Assembly (NCBI RefSeq): GCF_015602705.1
Contig: NZ_CP059081.1
Span: forward strand, 1,931,702 to 1,995,701
Length of the DNA stretch: 64,000 bases
Source: Acinetobacter lwoffii
Lineage (GTDB): Bacteria; Pseudomonadota; Gammaproteobacteria; Pseudomonadales; Moraxellaceae
Direction: 5' to 3'
Shown here: positions 50,211 through 58,008 of the stretch, piece after piece
Layout: each line of letters opens with the position of its first letter
Numbering within the stretch: the first letter of the stretch is position 1
Notes under the pieces: generated by a model
What the model was told of the DNA's origin: nothing
The model's database searches: none
Seen by the model: only the letters and a program-made list of their open reading frames with translations
Program-made: the position numbers and the translations under genes

Positions 50211-51392
50211 TTATTGGCCTGGCAGAGGAATATATTGTGAAGCACTGTTTTGTGCCTTACGTTCAGTCACCACAACCTCTAGGATCATGGTTCTTCCTGC
50301 CCGCTCAATTTCAATCTGAATGGTACTGTTTGGCTTTTGCAAGGCCACAAAATTAATCAGATGTGAGGCAGAACTAATCTCTTCCTCATTTACTTTCATA
50401 ATCTTATCGCCACGCTGGATTCCAGCCTTGGCAGCAGGTCCATCCGGTAGCACTTCTGCGACAGTTACGCCTTTTTCTTTAGGTTGCAGAACATCATCAC
50501 GCTCTGCAGGTAATAAGCTGATCCCTAACCAGCCACGAACCACACGGCCATCTTTCAAAATGGCATTCATCACCTGCTGACAGATTTTGGCCGGAATGGC
50601 AAAACCAATCCCCAGCGAACCACCAGACTGCGAGAAGATTGCAGTATTCACACCAATTAAATTACCGGCGACATCAATCAGCGCACCACCCGAGTTACCC
50701 GGGTTAATTGCAGCATCAGTCTGCACAAAGTCTTCATAGGTATTAATACCCAAGTCTGAACGGCCCGTTGCCGAGATAATCCCCTGCGTCACGGTTTGCC
50801 CAACACCAAAAGGATTACCAATGGCCAGAACCACATCACCGACTTCATTGCCACTGAGTTTAAATGGCAAAACTGGCAATTGCGTCAGTTCAATCTTGAT
50901 CACAGCCAGATCGGTATCCGGATCAGTTCCGACCACCTTGGCTTCAGCACGACGTCCATCCTGCAAAGCCACTACAATCTGATCGGCCTGTGCAATCACG
51001 TGGTTATTGGTCAGGATATAACCGTCTGGACGTACAATTACACCCGAACCTAAACTGTTTTCATTCGGGCTTTGTCCATACTGGTCAGGCAACTGATCGC
51101 CAAAGAATTCACGAAATACCGGATCGGTCAGTAAAGGATGCGCCTGTTGCTTGACTTTTTGAGTAGTAAAAATATTCACGACAGCGGGTGCTGCCACTTT
51201 TACAGCAGCACTATAGGAGACCACGCCTCCTGAGCGCGACGTATCAATCAACGGCTCTACTTTTTCAGCAGGCATTTTGACACCATCTGGCGCAACTGGT
51301 GCCTTTGGTTTTTGTAGTTGTTGCCACCCCAAAAAACCGATAATGACTAAAATCAGTAACACCCAGGGTAACCATGTAAAGGTGCGGCGCAC
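50211..51392 (-). CDS. degS: DegS/AlgW-like periplasmic serine protease, one PDZ
   Basis: 393 aa. N-terminal membrane anchor (residues 9-23), trypsin-like domain with triad H131 (TNNHV), D161 (DTDLAV) and S234 (GNSGG), and one PDZ domain (about 285-375). The single PDZ plus anchor distinguishes it from DegP. It likely cleaves anti-sigma factor RseA/MucA-type proteins. Divergent from the Nif3-like gene, as algW is in Pseudomonas. Confidence 0.88.
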   Translation of the reverse strand: MRRTFTWLPWVLLILVIIGFLGWQQLQKPKAPVAPDGVKMPAEKVEPLIDTSRSGGVVSYSAAVKVAAPAVVNIFTTQKVKQQAHPLLTDPVFREFFGDQLPDQYGQSPNENSLGSGVIVRPDGYILTNNHVIAQADQIVVALQDGRRAEAKVVGTDPDTDLAVIKIELTQLPVLPFKLSGNEVGDVVLAIGNPFGVGQTVTQGIISATGRSDLGINTYEDFVQTDAAINPGNSGGALIDVAGNLIGVNTAIFSQSGGSLGIGFAIPAKICQQVMNAILKDGRVVRGWLGISLLPAERDDVLQPKEKGVTVAEVLPDGPAAKAGIQRGDKIMKVNEEEISSASHLINFVALQKPNSTIQIEIERAGRTMILEVVVTERKAQNSASQYIPLPGQ

Positions 51393-51562
51393 GTTGCTAT
51401 CCTCTAAAATATTTTAATTCGTTGATGACTAAGTAATTTGTGTCCTATTGTAATGCGAAATACATAACTAAACACAAAAAATTCCACAGAGATTTGTGCA
51501 GCTTTAGTTACAATTAGACCTATAGATAAATATGGGCAAGTTTTTAAACTTACAGGAATTTT

Positions 51563-52321
51563 ATGGCGAATTTGAACGATATTATTCAATGGTGTGACCA
51601 GACTTTGGCAGCACGTGAATTTAAGGACTATGCACCGAATGGCCTGCAGATTGAAGGCAAATCCGAGGTGAATAAAATCCTCTGTGCCGTGACCGCCTCC
51701 CAGAGTGCAATTGAAGCCGCAATTGAGCAAGGTGCAGATTTATTGCTGGTGCATCATGGCTATTTCTGGAAAGGTGAAGCCTATCCAATTACCGGCATGC
51801 GTGGTAAGCGTATTAAAACCCTGATTCAACATGATATCTCACTGGTTGGCTATCATCTGCCTTTAGACAGCCATCCAACATTGGGGAATAATGCTGCCAT
51901 TGCGGATTTATTGGAACTCGAAAATATCGAACAGCTTGATCCGAGTGAAAAACGTCCGATTGGCAATATTGGCTATTTAAAACAGCCGATGAGTCCAGAA
52001 GATTTTAAAAATTATGTTTCAGAAAAGCTGGGATTTGATGCGATTCATCTTCCTGCTGACCAAACTCAAATCCATAAAGTCGGTTTCTGTACCGGTGGTG
52101 CGCAGGATTATATTCAAAAAGCAGCACTACAGAACTGTGATGCCTATATTTCGGGCGAAGTGTCTGAACGGACCTTTTATGAAGCTCAGGAACTGAATGT
52201 GCATTATTATGCTTGTGGCCATCATGCGACTGAAAAATACGGTGTGCAACGCCTTGGCAAGGCTATTTCAGAACAGTTTAATATTGAGTATGATTATTTC
52301 GAATTAAACAATCCGATTTAA
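51563..52321 (+). CDS. Nif3-like dinuclear metal-centre protein
   Basis: 252 aa YbgI/Nif3 family. Metal ligands: LLVHHGYFW (two His), YHLPLDSHP (His, Asp) and HYYACGHHATEKYG (His, Glu). May act as a GTP cyclohydrolase I-type 2 or hydrolase; function unproven. Divergent from degS with a 170-bp shared promoter region. Confidence 0.92.
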   Translation: MANLNDIIQWCDQTLAAREFKDYAPNGLQIEGKSEVNKILCAVTASQSAIEAAIEQGADLLLVHHGYFWKGEAYPITGMRGKRIKTLIQHDISLVGYHLPLDSHPTLGNNAAIADLLELENIEQLDPSEKRPIGNIGYLKQPMSPEDFKNYVSEKLGFDAIHLPADQTQIHKVGFCTGGAQDYIQKAALQNCDAYISGEVSERTFYEAQELNVHYYACGHHATEKYGVQRLGKAISEQFNIEYDYFELNNPI

Positions 52322-52474
52322 TTCGACTGACGGTTATGATCAGTGGCTTTATTCATATATTTTCAGGCTTTATTCTGTATTGTTATTTATACACGATGCC
52401 CATTTCTGCCCGATTATCTATTACAATAAAGCCACTTATTGTTAAAACCCAGCAAAATGCAAGGAATTGAGAAC

Positions 52475-53101
52475 ATGACAACCATTACTTTACCAGCATT
52501 ACCTTATGGCTACGAAGATCTTGCTCCACACATCAGCAAGGAAACTTTAGAATACCATCACGACAAACACCACAATACGTATGTGGTTAACCTGAATAAC
52601 CTGATCGCTGGTACTGAGCTTGAAGGCAAAACTCTAGAAGAAATTATTACAGCAACTGCTGGTGATGCTTCTAAAGCAGGTGTTTTCAATAACGCGGCTC
52701 AAGTTTGGAACCACACCTTCTACTGGAACTGTATGGCTAAAAACGGTGGCGGTAAAGCAACTGGTACTTTGGCTGCGAAAATTGACGAAGCATTCGGTTC
52801 TTATGAAAAATTTGCTGAAGAATTTGCTGCTGCTGCAATTACTCAATTTGGTTCAGGTTGGGCTTGGTTAGTGGCTGACGAAGTAAACGGTCAGCTTTCA
52901 ATCATGAAAACTTCAAATGCTGATACGCCAATGGCGCACGGTAAAATTGCAGTGTTGACGATTGACGTTTGGGAACACGCTTACTACATCGATTTCCGTA
53001 ATGCTCGTCCTAAGTACATCTCTACTTTCCTAGAAAGCCTAGTAAACTGGGATTATGCAAATGCGAAATATGCAGGTCAGCCTGCAGGTGTTGAGAAATA
53101 A
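52475..53101 (+). CDS. sodB: superoxide dismutase, iron type
   Basis: 208 aa from ATG 52475 (frame opens at 52439), matching SodB start MTTITLPALPYGYEDL. Metal ligands: LEYHHDKHH, NHTFYW and DVWEHAYYID. FNNAAQVWNHTFYWNC and the absence of Mn-type residues indicate FeSOD. Strong terminator. Confidence 0.96.
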   Translation: MTTITLPALPYGYEDLAPHISKETLEYHHDKHHNTYVVNLNNLIAGTELEGKTLEEIITATAGDASKAGVFNNAAQVWNHTFYWNCMAKNGGGKATGTLAAKIDEAFGSYEKFAEEFAAAAITQFGSGWAWLVADEVNGQLSIMKTSNADTPMAHGKIAVLTIDVWEHAYYIDFRNARPKYISTFLESLVNWDYANAKYAGQPAGVEK

Positions 53102-53120
53102 TTTTTTATTTCTTTGCTAA

Positions 53121-53150
53121 AAAAATCACCCATTTCGGGTGATTTTTTTA
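53121..53150 (+). terminator. terminator after sodB
   Basis: AAATCACCC-ATTTC-GGGTGATTT with T-run. Confidence 0.92.
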
Positions 53151-53209
53151 TTTTTAGGCTCTAAATGAATATTTATGAAGCAAACAATTCATTTCTTTAC
53201 ATTAATTGA

Positions 53210-53238
53210 TTGACGACCTGGTCATTCATCCCTAAAAT
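53210..53238 (+). promoter_or_regulatory. sigma-70 promoter of first tRNA-Asn pair
   Basis: TTGACG, 17-bp spacer, TAAAAT (53233-53238), 11 nt before the first tRNA. Confidence 0.82.
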
Positions 53239-53249
53239 GCCGATCAGAT

Positions 53250-53325
53250 TCTCCAATAGCTCAGTCGGTAGAGCGACGGACTGTTAATCCGCAGGTCCCT
53301 GGTTCGAGCCCAGGTTGGAGAGCCA
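53250..53325 (+). tRNA. tRNA-Asn (GTT), copy 1
   Basis: 76 nt including CCA. Acceptor stem TCTCCAA/TTGGAGA, anticodon GTT at 53283-53285, T-arm GGTTCGAGCCC. Confidence 0.97.
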
Positions 53326-53330
53326 TCTAT

Positions 53331-53406
53331 TCTTCCATAGCTCAGTCGGTAGAGCGACGGACTGTTAATCCGCAGGTCCCTGGTTCGAGCCCAGGTGGAA
53401 GAGCCA
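53331..53406 (+). tRNA. tRNA-Asn (GTT), copy 2
   Basis: Body identical to copy 1, but the acceptor stem is TCTTCCA/TGGAAGA, with changes on both strands that keep pairing. Confidence 0.97.
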
Positions 53407-53417
53407 AAATTCTGAAG

Positions 53418-53448
53418 AAACCCACTCATTGCGAAGTGGGTTTTTTTA
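53418..53448 (+). terminator. terminator after first tRNA pair
   Basis: AAACCCACT-CATTGCGA-AGTGGGTTT and T-run; twin of 53864-53893. Confidence 0.9.
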
Positions 53449-53658
53449 TAGCTGTATTTTTTAAATTGAGATCATATTGATTTATATGCGCGATCAACCG
53501 CTCATTTCTTATGCTCCAGATCACTTATCAAAATTAAGGCTGATCACGATTTTGCTGTTAGGGCCGGTTTACATAAACATAACAGTTTGAACTACAAACC
53601 TTTTCGACTATTTTTAAAACACTTGATTCAATTTATGCTGCTTTTTTCCAAAAGTGCC

Positions 53659-53686
53659 TTGACCCCTTTTCAAATCTCTCTATAAT
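53659..53686 (+). promoter_or_regulatory. sigma-70 promoter of second tRNA-Asn pair
   Basis: TTGACC, 16-bp spacer, perfect TATAAT (53681-53686), 11 nt before tRNA copy 3. The sequence from 53448 to here holds no gene. Confidence 0.88.
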
Positions 53687-53697
53687 CGCTGTCAGAT

Positions 53698-53773
53698 TCT
53701 CCAATAGCTCAGTCGGTAGAGCGACGGACTGTTAATCCGCAGGTCCCTGGTTCGAGCCCAGGTTGGAGAGCCA
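53698..53773 (+). tRNA. tRNA-Asn (GTT), copy 3
   Basis: Same sequence as copy 1, including acceptor stem TCTCCAA/TTGGAGA and encoded CCA. Confidence 0.97.
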
Positions 53774-53779
53774 ATCTAT

Positions 53780-53855
53780 TCTCCCATAGCTCAGTCGGTA
53801 GAGCGACGGACTGTTAATCCGCAGGTCCCTGGTTCGAGCCCAGGTGGGAGAGCCA
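53780..53855 (+). tRNA. tRNA-Asn (GTT), copy 4
   Basis: Body as the other copies; acceptor stem TCTCCCA/TGGGAGA, a third paired variant. Confidence 0.97.
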
Positions 53856-53863
53856 AGATTCTA

Positions 53864-53894
53864 AAAACCCACTCATTGCGAAGTGGGTTTTTTA
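53864..53894 (+). terminator. terminator after second tRNA pair
   Basis: AAAACCCACT-CATTGCGA-AGTGGGTTTT and T-run; duplicate of the one at 53418. Confidence 0.9.
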
Positions 53895-53914
53895 TTCTCC
53901 CCTATTTGTGATCT

Positions 53915-54358
53915 GTGTTTGATTTGAGTCAGTTTATATTTTTTGTGATTGGCTGCCTGGCAACATTTGCATTAGTTTGCCTGCTCTTTCCGCATCTCTT
54001 CACCCGTCAAAAGAAATTCTATCCAAAGCGCGTCATTACTGCTTTTGAAAGCAGGATGTTTACACGTCTAAAAGATGCCTTTCCCCATCATCACATTCTG
54101 GCACAAGTCGCGTTTAGCGCTTTGATCACGCACGATCAGATGAAAATGCGCAATCAATTTAATCGCAAAGTCACAGACTTCGTCGTACTTGATCGTGAAT
54201 ATAATGTAGTGGCAATTGTCGAACTGGATGATCCGAGCCATATTGGCAAAGAGCAGGAAGATGCTGAACGCGATGCCATGCTGATTGCAGCAGGCTATAC
54301 CGTGATTCGATACACCCAGATTCCAATTATAAGACAACTGCAAAGGGATTTAAGATAA
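53915..54358 (+). CDS. DUF2726 protein with N-terminal membrane segment
   Basis: 147 aa. A hydrophobic segment (residues 6-28) precedes the DUF2726 domain, a restriction-nuclease-like fold: QVAFSALI, KVTDFVVLDREYNVVAIVELDD and GYTVIRYTQ. The start is a GTG directly after the tRNA terminator and is uncertain. Its last 25 codons recur as a relic at 55773-55847. Confidence 0.8.
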   Translation: MFDLSQFIFFVIGCLATFALVCLLFPHLFTRQKKFYPKRVITAFESRMFTRLKDAFPHHHILAQVAFSALITHDQMKMRNQFNRKVTDFVVLDREYNVVAIVELDDPSHIGKEQEDAERDAMLIAAGYTVIRYTQIPIIRQLQRDLR

Positions 54359-54467
54359 GTTAAGCTGCAATTGCGGTACTTTCCGGTGCAGCTTGAATTG
54401 GATTGATCAAAGCCTCCTGCTCCGCTTTTAATTTCTCGGCAGCTTTTAGTGCTTCAAAATTAGCCAA
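54284..54467. repeat. left copy of duplicated DUF2726 / small membrane protein junction
   Basis: 184 bp that aligns without gaps to 55773-55956 (constant offset of 1489), about 70 % identical by eye where I counted. Contains the intact DUF2726 tail and a relic tail of the convergent small membrane protein gene. Confidence 0.88.
54360..54464 (-). pseudogene. relic 3' end of small membrane protein gene
   Basis: Minus-strand reading ANFEALKAAEKLKAEQ, then EALINPIQAAPESTAIAA-stop. It matches the intact gene's end (RIEAREAAEKLKAEQ, then DVKADSTQAASESSATAP-stop) residue for residue in length. A stop lies just upstream and there is no start, so it is a fragment. Confidence 0.8.
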
Positions 54468-54534
54468 TCTTCGTCCAATTTAGCGTCTCATCACAAGCAT
54501 TCTCAGTTAAACCTGCCTTTCTGTAGGATTAGGG

Positions 54535-54564
54535 TGATAAAGTTTAAGTTATCGCTCTATAATC
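54535..54564 (+). promoter_or_regulatory. candidate ddh promoter
   Basis: Perfect -10 TATAAT at 54559-54564 with a weak -35 (TGATAA) 17-18 bp upstream. The rest of 54468-54674 shows no gene; AT-rich. Confidence 0.5.
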
Positions 54565-54674
54565 CTTTCGAAAACAAAATATAAGTCAGATGACCTGATT
54601 GGCCTGTTTCATTTCCGGCCATCATCACCTTGCTTATTTTTGGCGTTGTTTTTTTATTCAGTGATCATTTATTT

Positions 54675-55664
54675 ATGCAAAATTCTATTCGTATTGGTAT
54701 CGCGGGTTACGGTAATCTTGGCCGCGGTGTTGAAACTGCCATCCAAAAAAATCCTGATATGCAGCTTGTCGGTATTTTTACTCGCCGCTCACCAAGCAGC
54801 GTCTCTCCTTGCTTTGCAGAAACTCAAGTGTATAGCATGGATGCACTATTAAATGATTTTAGCGATAAAATTGATGTGCTGATTCTTTGTGGCGGCTCTA
54901 AAGATGACTTGCCACAACAGGCTCCCATCTTTGCAAGTAAATTCAATACTGTAGATAGTTTTGATACGCATGCACGTATTCCGGAATACTATGCTGCAGT
55001 CGATGCACCTGCCCTTGCTAACAAAAAAACAGCCATGATTTCTATTGGCTGGGATCCCGGCATGTTCTCGATTAACCGTTTATTTGGTGAAGCATTATTA
55101 CCAGATGGCGAAACTTATACTTTTTGGGGTAAAGGCTTAAGTCAAGGCCATTCAGATGCGATCCGCCGTGTACCGGGTGTAAAAGCCGGTGTGCAATATA
55201 CTATTCCATCCACTGATGCTATTGAACAAGTCCGCAGTGGCGCACGACCTGAGTTAAGCACCAAAGATAAACATCATCGTGACTGTTATGTGGTCTTGGA
55301 ACAAGGAGCTGATGCAGCAACAGTTGAACAAACCATCGTCAGCATGCCTGATTATTTTGCAGATTATAATACGACTGTGAATTTTATCAGTGAGGAAACT
55401 TTACTGAAAGATCACCAAGATATGCCACATGGCGGTTTTGTCATTCGTAGTGGTAATACCAGTGATGCACAAAAACAGGTGATTGAGTTTTCTTTAAAGC
55501 TGAATAGCAATCCAGAGTTTACTGCAAGTGTTCTAGTGGCTTATGCCCGTGCCTGCTACCGTCTGAATCAAACTCAGCAATATGGTGCCAAAACAGCCCT
55601 AGATGTAGCACCTGCCCTACTTTCAATTAAATCTTCAGAACAATTGCGCAAAGAATTGCTTTAA
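54675..55664 (+). CDS. ddh: meso-diaminopimelate D-dehydrogenase
   Basis: 329 aa from ATG 54675 (frame opens at 54630). Aligns by eye with Corynebacterium Ddh: RIGIAGYGNLGRGVETAI (NADP binding), GIFTRRSP, SIGWDPGMFSINR, FWGKGLSQGHSDAIRRVPGV, DMPHGGFVIRSG. Converts meso-diaminopimelate to tetrahydrodipicolinate in one reversible step, bypassing the DapD/C/E/F route. Patchily distributed in bacteria; here it sits as a single-gene cassette with its own promoter and terminator between duplicated junctions, so horizontal gain is likely. Confidence 0.93.
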   Translation: MQNSIRIGIAGYGNLGRGVETAIQKNPDMQLVGIFTRRSPSSVSPCFAETQVYSMDALLNDFSDKIDVLILCGGSKDDLPQQAPIFASKFNTVDSFDTHARIPEYYAAVDAPALANKKTAMISIGWDPGMFSINRLFGEALLPDGETYTFWGKGLSQGHSDAIRRVPGVKAGVQYTIPSTDAIEQVRSGARPELSTKDKHHRDCYVVLEQGADAATVEQTIVSMPDYFADYNTTVNFISEETLLKDHQDMPHGGFVIRSGNTSDAQKQVIEFSLKLNSNPEFTASVLVAYARACYRLNQTQQYGAKTALDVAPALLSIKSSEQLRKELL

Positions 55665-55672
55665 GATGATTT

Positions 55673-55713
55673 AAATATAGCCACCGATCGGATGATGGGT
55701 GGCTATATTTTTC
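55673..55713 (+). terminator. terminator after ddh
   Basis: 13-bp stem AAATATAGCCACC/GGTGGCTATATTT with a 12-nt loop and T-run. Confidence 0.9.
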
Positions 55714-55772
55714 CATTCTAGAATACGGCTTGCCTAATTACTAAGTATCGAATATCTACAGTCAAATCATCG

Positions 55773-55847
55773 TTTGCAGAAACCCATGCAACTATCTACT
55801 ACACAGACATTTGCAGTATTAGACAAGTGCAAAGGGATTCTAGATAG
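55773..55847 (+). pseudogene. relic 3' end of DUF2726 gene
   Basis: In-frame FAETHATIYYTDICSIRQ, then VQRDSR-stop. It aligns with the intact tail IAAGYTVIRYTQIPIIRQ, then LQRDLR-stop. No start or upstream domain. Confidence 0.82.
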
Positions 55848-55956
55848 ATTAAGGTGCTGTTGCACTACTTTCAGACGCAGCTTGAGTTGAATCTGCCTTA
55901 ACATCCTGCTCTGCTTTGAGCTTTTCCGCAGCTTCTCGTGCTTCAATACGCGCAAT
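55773..55956. repeat. right copy of duplicated DUF2726 / small membrane protein junction
   Basis: Gap-free partner of 54284-54467. Here the DUF2726 tail is the relic and the small membrane protein end is intact, the mirror image of the left copy. Confidence 0.88.
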
Positions 55957-56112
55957 CATATCTGCCTGCTGCTGCTTGTATTTTTCCTGATTTTTAGCAT
56001 CACTATTCACTGCAAGAAATGCCATACTAATTAAAAATACCGGAATACAAAGTGCAAGCGTACCGAAGATCAAAAGCTTTTTGACACTGCGGGGCTGTGG
56101 CTGCTCGGACAT
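55849..56112 (-). CDS. small membrane protein with coiled-coil tail
   Basis: 87 aa. Short basic cytoplasmic start (PRSVKK), one membrane segment (about residues 12-33), then a Lys/Glu/Gln-rich helical stretch (KYKQQQADMIARIEAREAA) and an Ala/Ser tail. No named family. The last 35 codons have a relic copy at 54360-54464. Confidence 0.65.
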   Translation of the reverse strand: MSEQPQPRSVKKLLIFGTLALCIPVFLISMAFLAVNSDAKNQEKYKQQQADMIARIEAREAAEKLKAEQDVKADSTQAASESSATAP

Positions 56113-56201
56113 AACAAACCTGCTTTAATTTCGTCATTTAATTACACTGCTCAATATAACAAAATAAAGTCATAGCTCAAGCCTTATAGATTAGGCAATA
56201 C

Positions 56202-56229
56202 AAAAAGCATCCTTATAGGACGCTTTTGT
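56202..56229 (-). terminator. terminator after ubiA
   Basis: AAAAGC-x-TCC-TTATA-GGA-x-GCTTTT imperfect stem; T-run on the minus strand. Confidence 0.65.
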
Positions 56230-56246
56230 TATTAGCCGATAGACGG

Positions 56247-57128
56247 TTAGTACCAAAGAGCCAGAAAAATTCCAGCAAAGATTATGAATCCAATCCAGCG
56301 GTTATGACGGAACGCCCAGAAACAAAGCTGTGGATCTTTATTCCGTGTTTTTAACCCTTGGTAAATAAAATCAAGAGCGACAACAATTAATGCAGCCAGG
56401 CCAAATGGAAGCAATAAATTCTCTAGCCAAAGTGCCACAGCAATCAAAAGAATACTAATGGCCTGCAAAGCGCTAATGATCTGAATATCATATCGACCAA
56501 ATAAGATCGCGGTTGATTTCACCCCAATCTTTAAATCGTATTCACGATCTGCAATTGCATATTGGGTATCATAGGCTACGGTCCAGGCCAGATTACCAAA
56601 ATATAGAAGCCAGCAGGTTAAATCCGGCATTTGTCCAACTGCGGTATAAGCCATCGGAATCGACCAGGAAAATGCTGCACCCAAAAAGACTTGAGGTAAA
56701 TGGGTATAGCGCTTCATAAAAGGATAAATAAACGCTAAAAATAAAGCCCCAAATGACCAGTAAAAAGTTTCGATTGGCAGAAAAAATAGTAGGCAGGCAC
56801 TGGCAGACACCAAAACCAGAAATACCATCACAGCTTCTTTGGCACTGATAATCCCAGTCGCTAGCGGACGGTTTTTAGTACGCTCCACATGTGCATCGAC
56901 TTTACGGTCAGCAAAATCATTAATGGCACAGCCTGCCGCCCGCATAAAAATCACACCCAAAATCATGGGAATTAAAATTTCAATACGTGGCATCCCCTGA
57001 GCGGCAATCCACAGCGCCCACATGGTAGGCCAAAAGACCAGTTCAGTGCCAATCGGTTTATCAAAACGACAAAGATAATAATAGGCGCTAAGACGCTCAC
57101 GCCAGGTGATTGCTTGTGCGGTTGCCAT
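56247..57128 (-). CDS. ubiA: 4-hydroxybenzoate polyprenyltransferase
   Basis: 293 aa from ATG 57128 (a TTG at 57137 also opens the frame). Multi-pass; the two Asp motifs NDFADRKVDAH and DTQYAIADREYD bind the prenyl diphosphate via Mg. Attaches the polyprenyl tail in ubiquinone synthesis. Five bases after ubiC. Confidence 0.96.
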   Translation of the reverse strand: MATAQAITWRERLSAYYYLCRFDKPIGTELVFWPTMWALWIAAQGMPRIEILIPMILGVIFMRAAGCAINDFADRKVDAHVERTKNRPLATGIISAKEAVMVFLVLVSASACLLFFLPIETFYWSFGALFLAFIYPFMKRYTHLPQVFLGAAFSWSIPMAYTAVGQMPDLTCWLLYFGNLAWTVAYDTQYAIADREYDLKIGVKSTAILFGRYDIQIISALQAISILLIAVALWLENLLLPFGLAALIVVALDFIYQGLKTRNKDPQLCFWAFRHNRWIGFIIFAGIFLALWY

Positions 57129-57133
57129 AAAAA

Positions 57134-57640
57134 TCAAGCCCGTGAATTTTGTATAAAGTGTTCAAATGCCGGTAAAAATGTCTCTTGTACGATAAATTTA
57201 CAGCCGTGCCAAGTATAGCAGCTCTGACGGGTCCAGCCCTCATCTAAAAGTACCACCCGACGCTGGCAGAGTGGATTGGTGCGCTGAAACAGAAACCAGC
57301 CAATCGGTTTGGTGCCAATATGCTGAAAAATTCGGGCTTTTTTTTGCAGGCTTAAAATCGGAAAGATGCTTTTGGCTTTCACCCAAGGAGACTGTTCCGA
57401 GCCGTAGAGATAACTTTCACGCACCCAGGAAGTATGCTGATGTGACATCTGCATCCATTTGGCATTGGCAAAGCCTAAACGCTGAAAATGCTCTTGAATT
57501 GGCTCGACATGGAATTGTCCTTGCGCCAAATCGGTCAGTTGTTGCGTGAGTGAACCCGATGCATACAGCCACGGTTTTAACTCAACAGGCAGAGTTGACA
57601 GCAACACACGCTGATTTTGATTTCTAGAACGACTATTCAT
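57134..57640 (-). CDS. ubiC: chorismate pyruvate-lyase
   Basis: 168 aa. ELKPWLYASGSLTQQL, WVRESYLYG and SILSLQKKARIF match UbiC. Splits chorismate into 4-hydroxybenzoate and pyruvate, feeding UbiA directly; ubiCA operon. Confidence 0.92.
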   Translation of the reverse strand: MNSRSRNQNQRVLLSTLPVELKPWLYASGSLTQQLTDLAQGQFHVEPIQEHFQRLGFANAKWMQMSHQHTSWVRESYLYGSEQSPWVKAKSIFPILSLQKKARIFQHIGTKPIGWFLFQRTNPLCQRRVVLLDEGWTRQSCYTWHGCKFIVQETFLPAFEHFIQNSRA

Positions 57641-57642
57641 TG

Positions 57643-57918
57643 TTAACAGTTATCTGTTTTTGCAATGATTTCATATTTGCCTTGTGGGGTTTTAATTAAA
57701 ATAAAACCTTCAGCACTCAAATAAAATGATTCTGGATAAGCATAATCCAGCGCTATTTCAGGATTTTTCAGCGCCACAAATTGAGCCTGCTTATAACCCT
57801 CGGGAGTCCGCCCCACTTCAAGATAAGTCACTTCAGAGAAGTTCAACTTAAAACCTTTGTTATGATCTTTTGGATCAATCCATGGATAAAAGCTGGTGTG
57901 CTTTTTACGTTGTGCCAT
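57643..57918 (-). CDS. conserved small hypothetical protein
   Basis: 91 aa. KKHTSFYPWIDPKDHNKGFKL, then strand-rich sequence. No signal or membrane segment. It ends 2 nt before ubiC, so it is probably co-transcribed with ubiCA. Family not recognised. Confidence 0.7.
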   Translation of the reverse strand: MAQRKKHTSFYPWIDPKDHNKGFKLNFSEVTYLEVGRTPEGYKQAQFVALKNPEIALDYAYPESFYLSAEGFILIKTPQGKYEIIAKTDNC

Positions 57919-57961
57919 TTAAGCCCATCAATCATTTAAAATTATAAATAGATGATACAAA

Positions 57962-57989
57962 AAAACCCGCGACATGCGCGGGTTTTCTT
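57962..57989 (-). terminator. terminator after glnA
   Basis: CCCGCG-ACATG-CGCGGG with A- and T-runs. Confidence 0.9.
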
Positions 57990-58008
57990 CGCTTTAATTC
58001 GTGATGAA

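Noticed and set aside
53244..53429. 61-aa minus frame reading RTRDLRINSPSLYRLSY twice
   Set aside because: It is the antisense of two tRNA-Asn genes, a well-known spurious annotation pattern.
53250..53855. tRNA-Asn array as a prophage or island attachment site
   Set aside because: No integrase and no displaced 3' tRNA fragment seen nearby; the repeats are complete tRNA genes.
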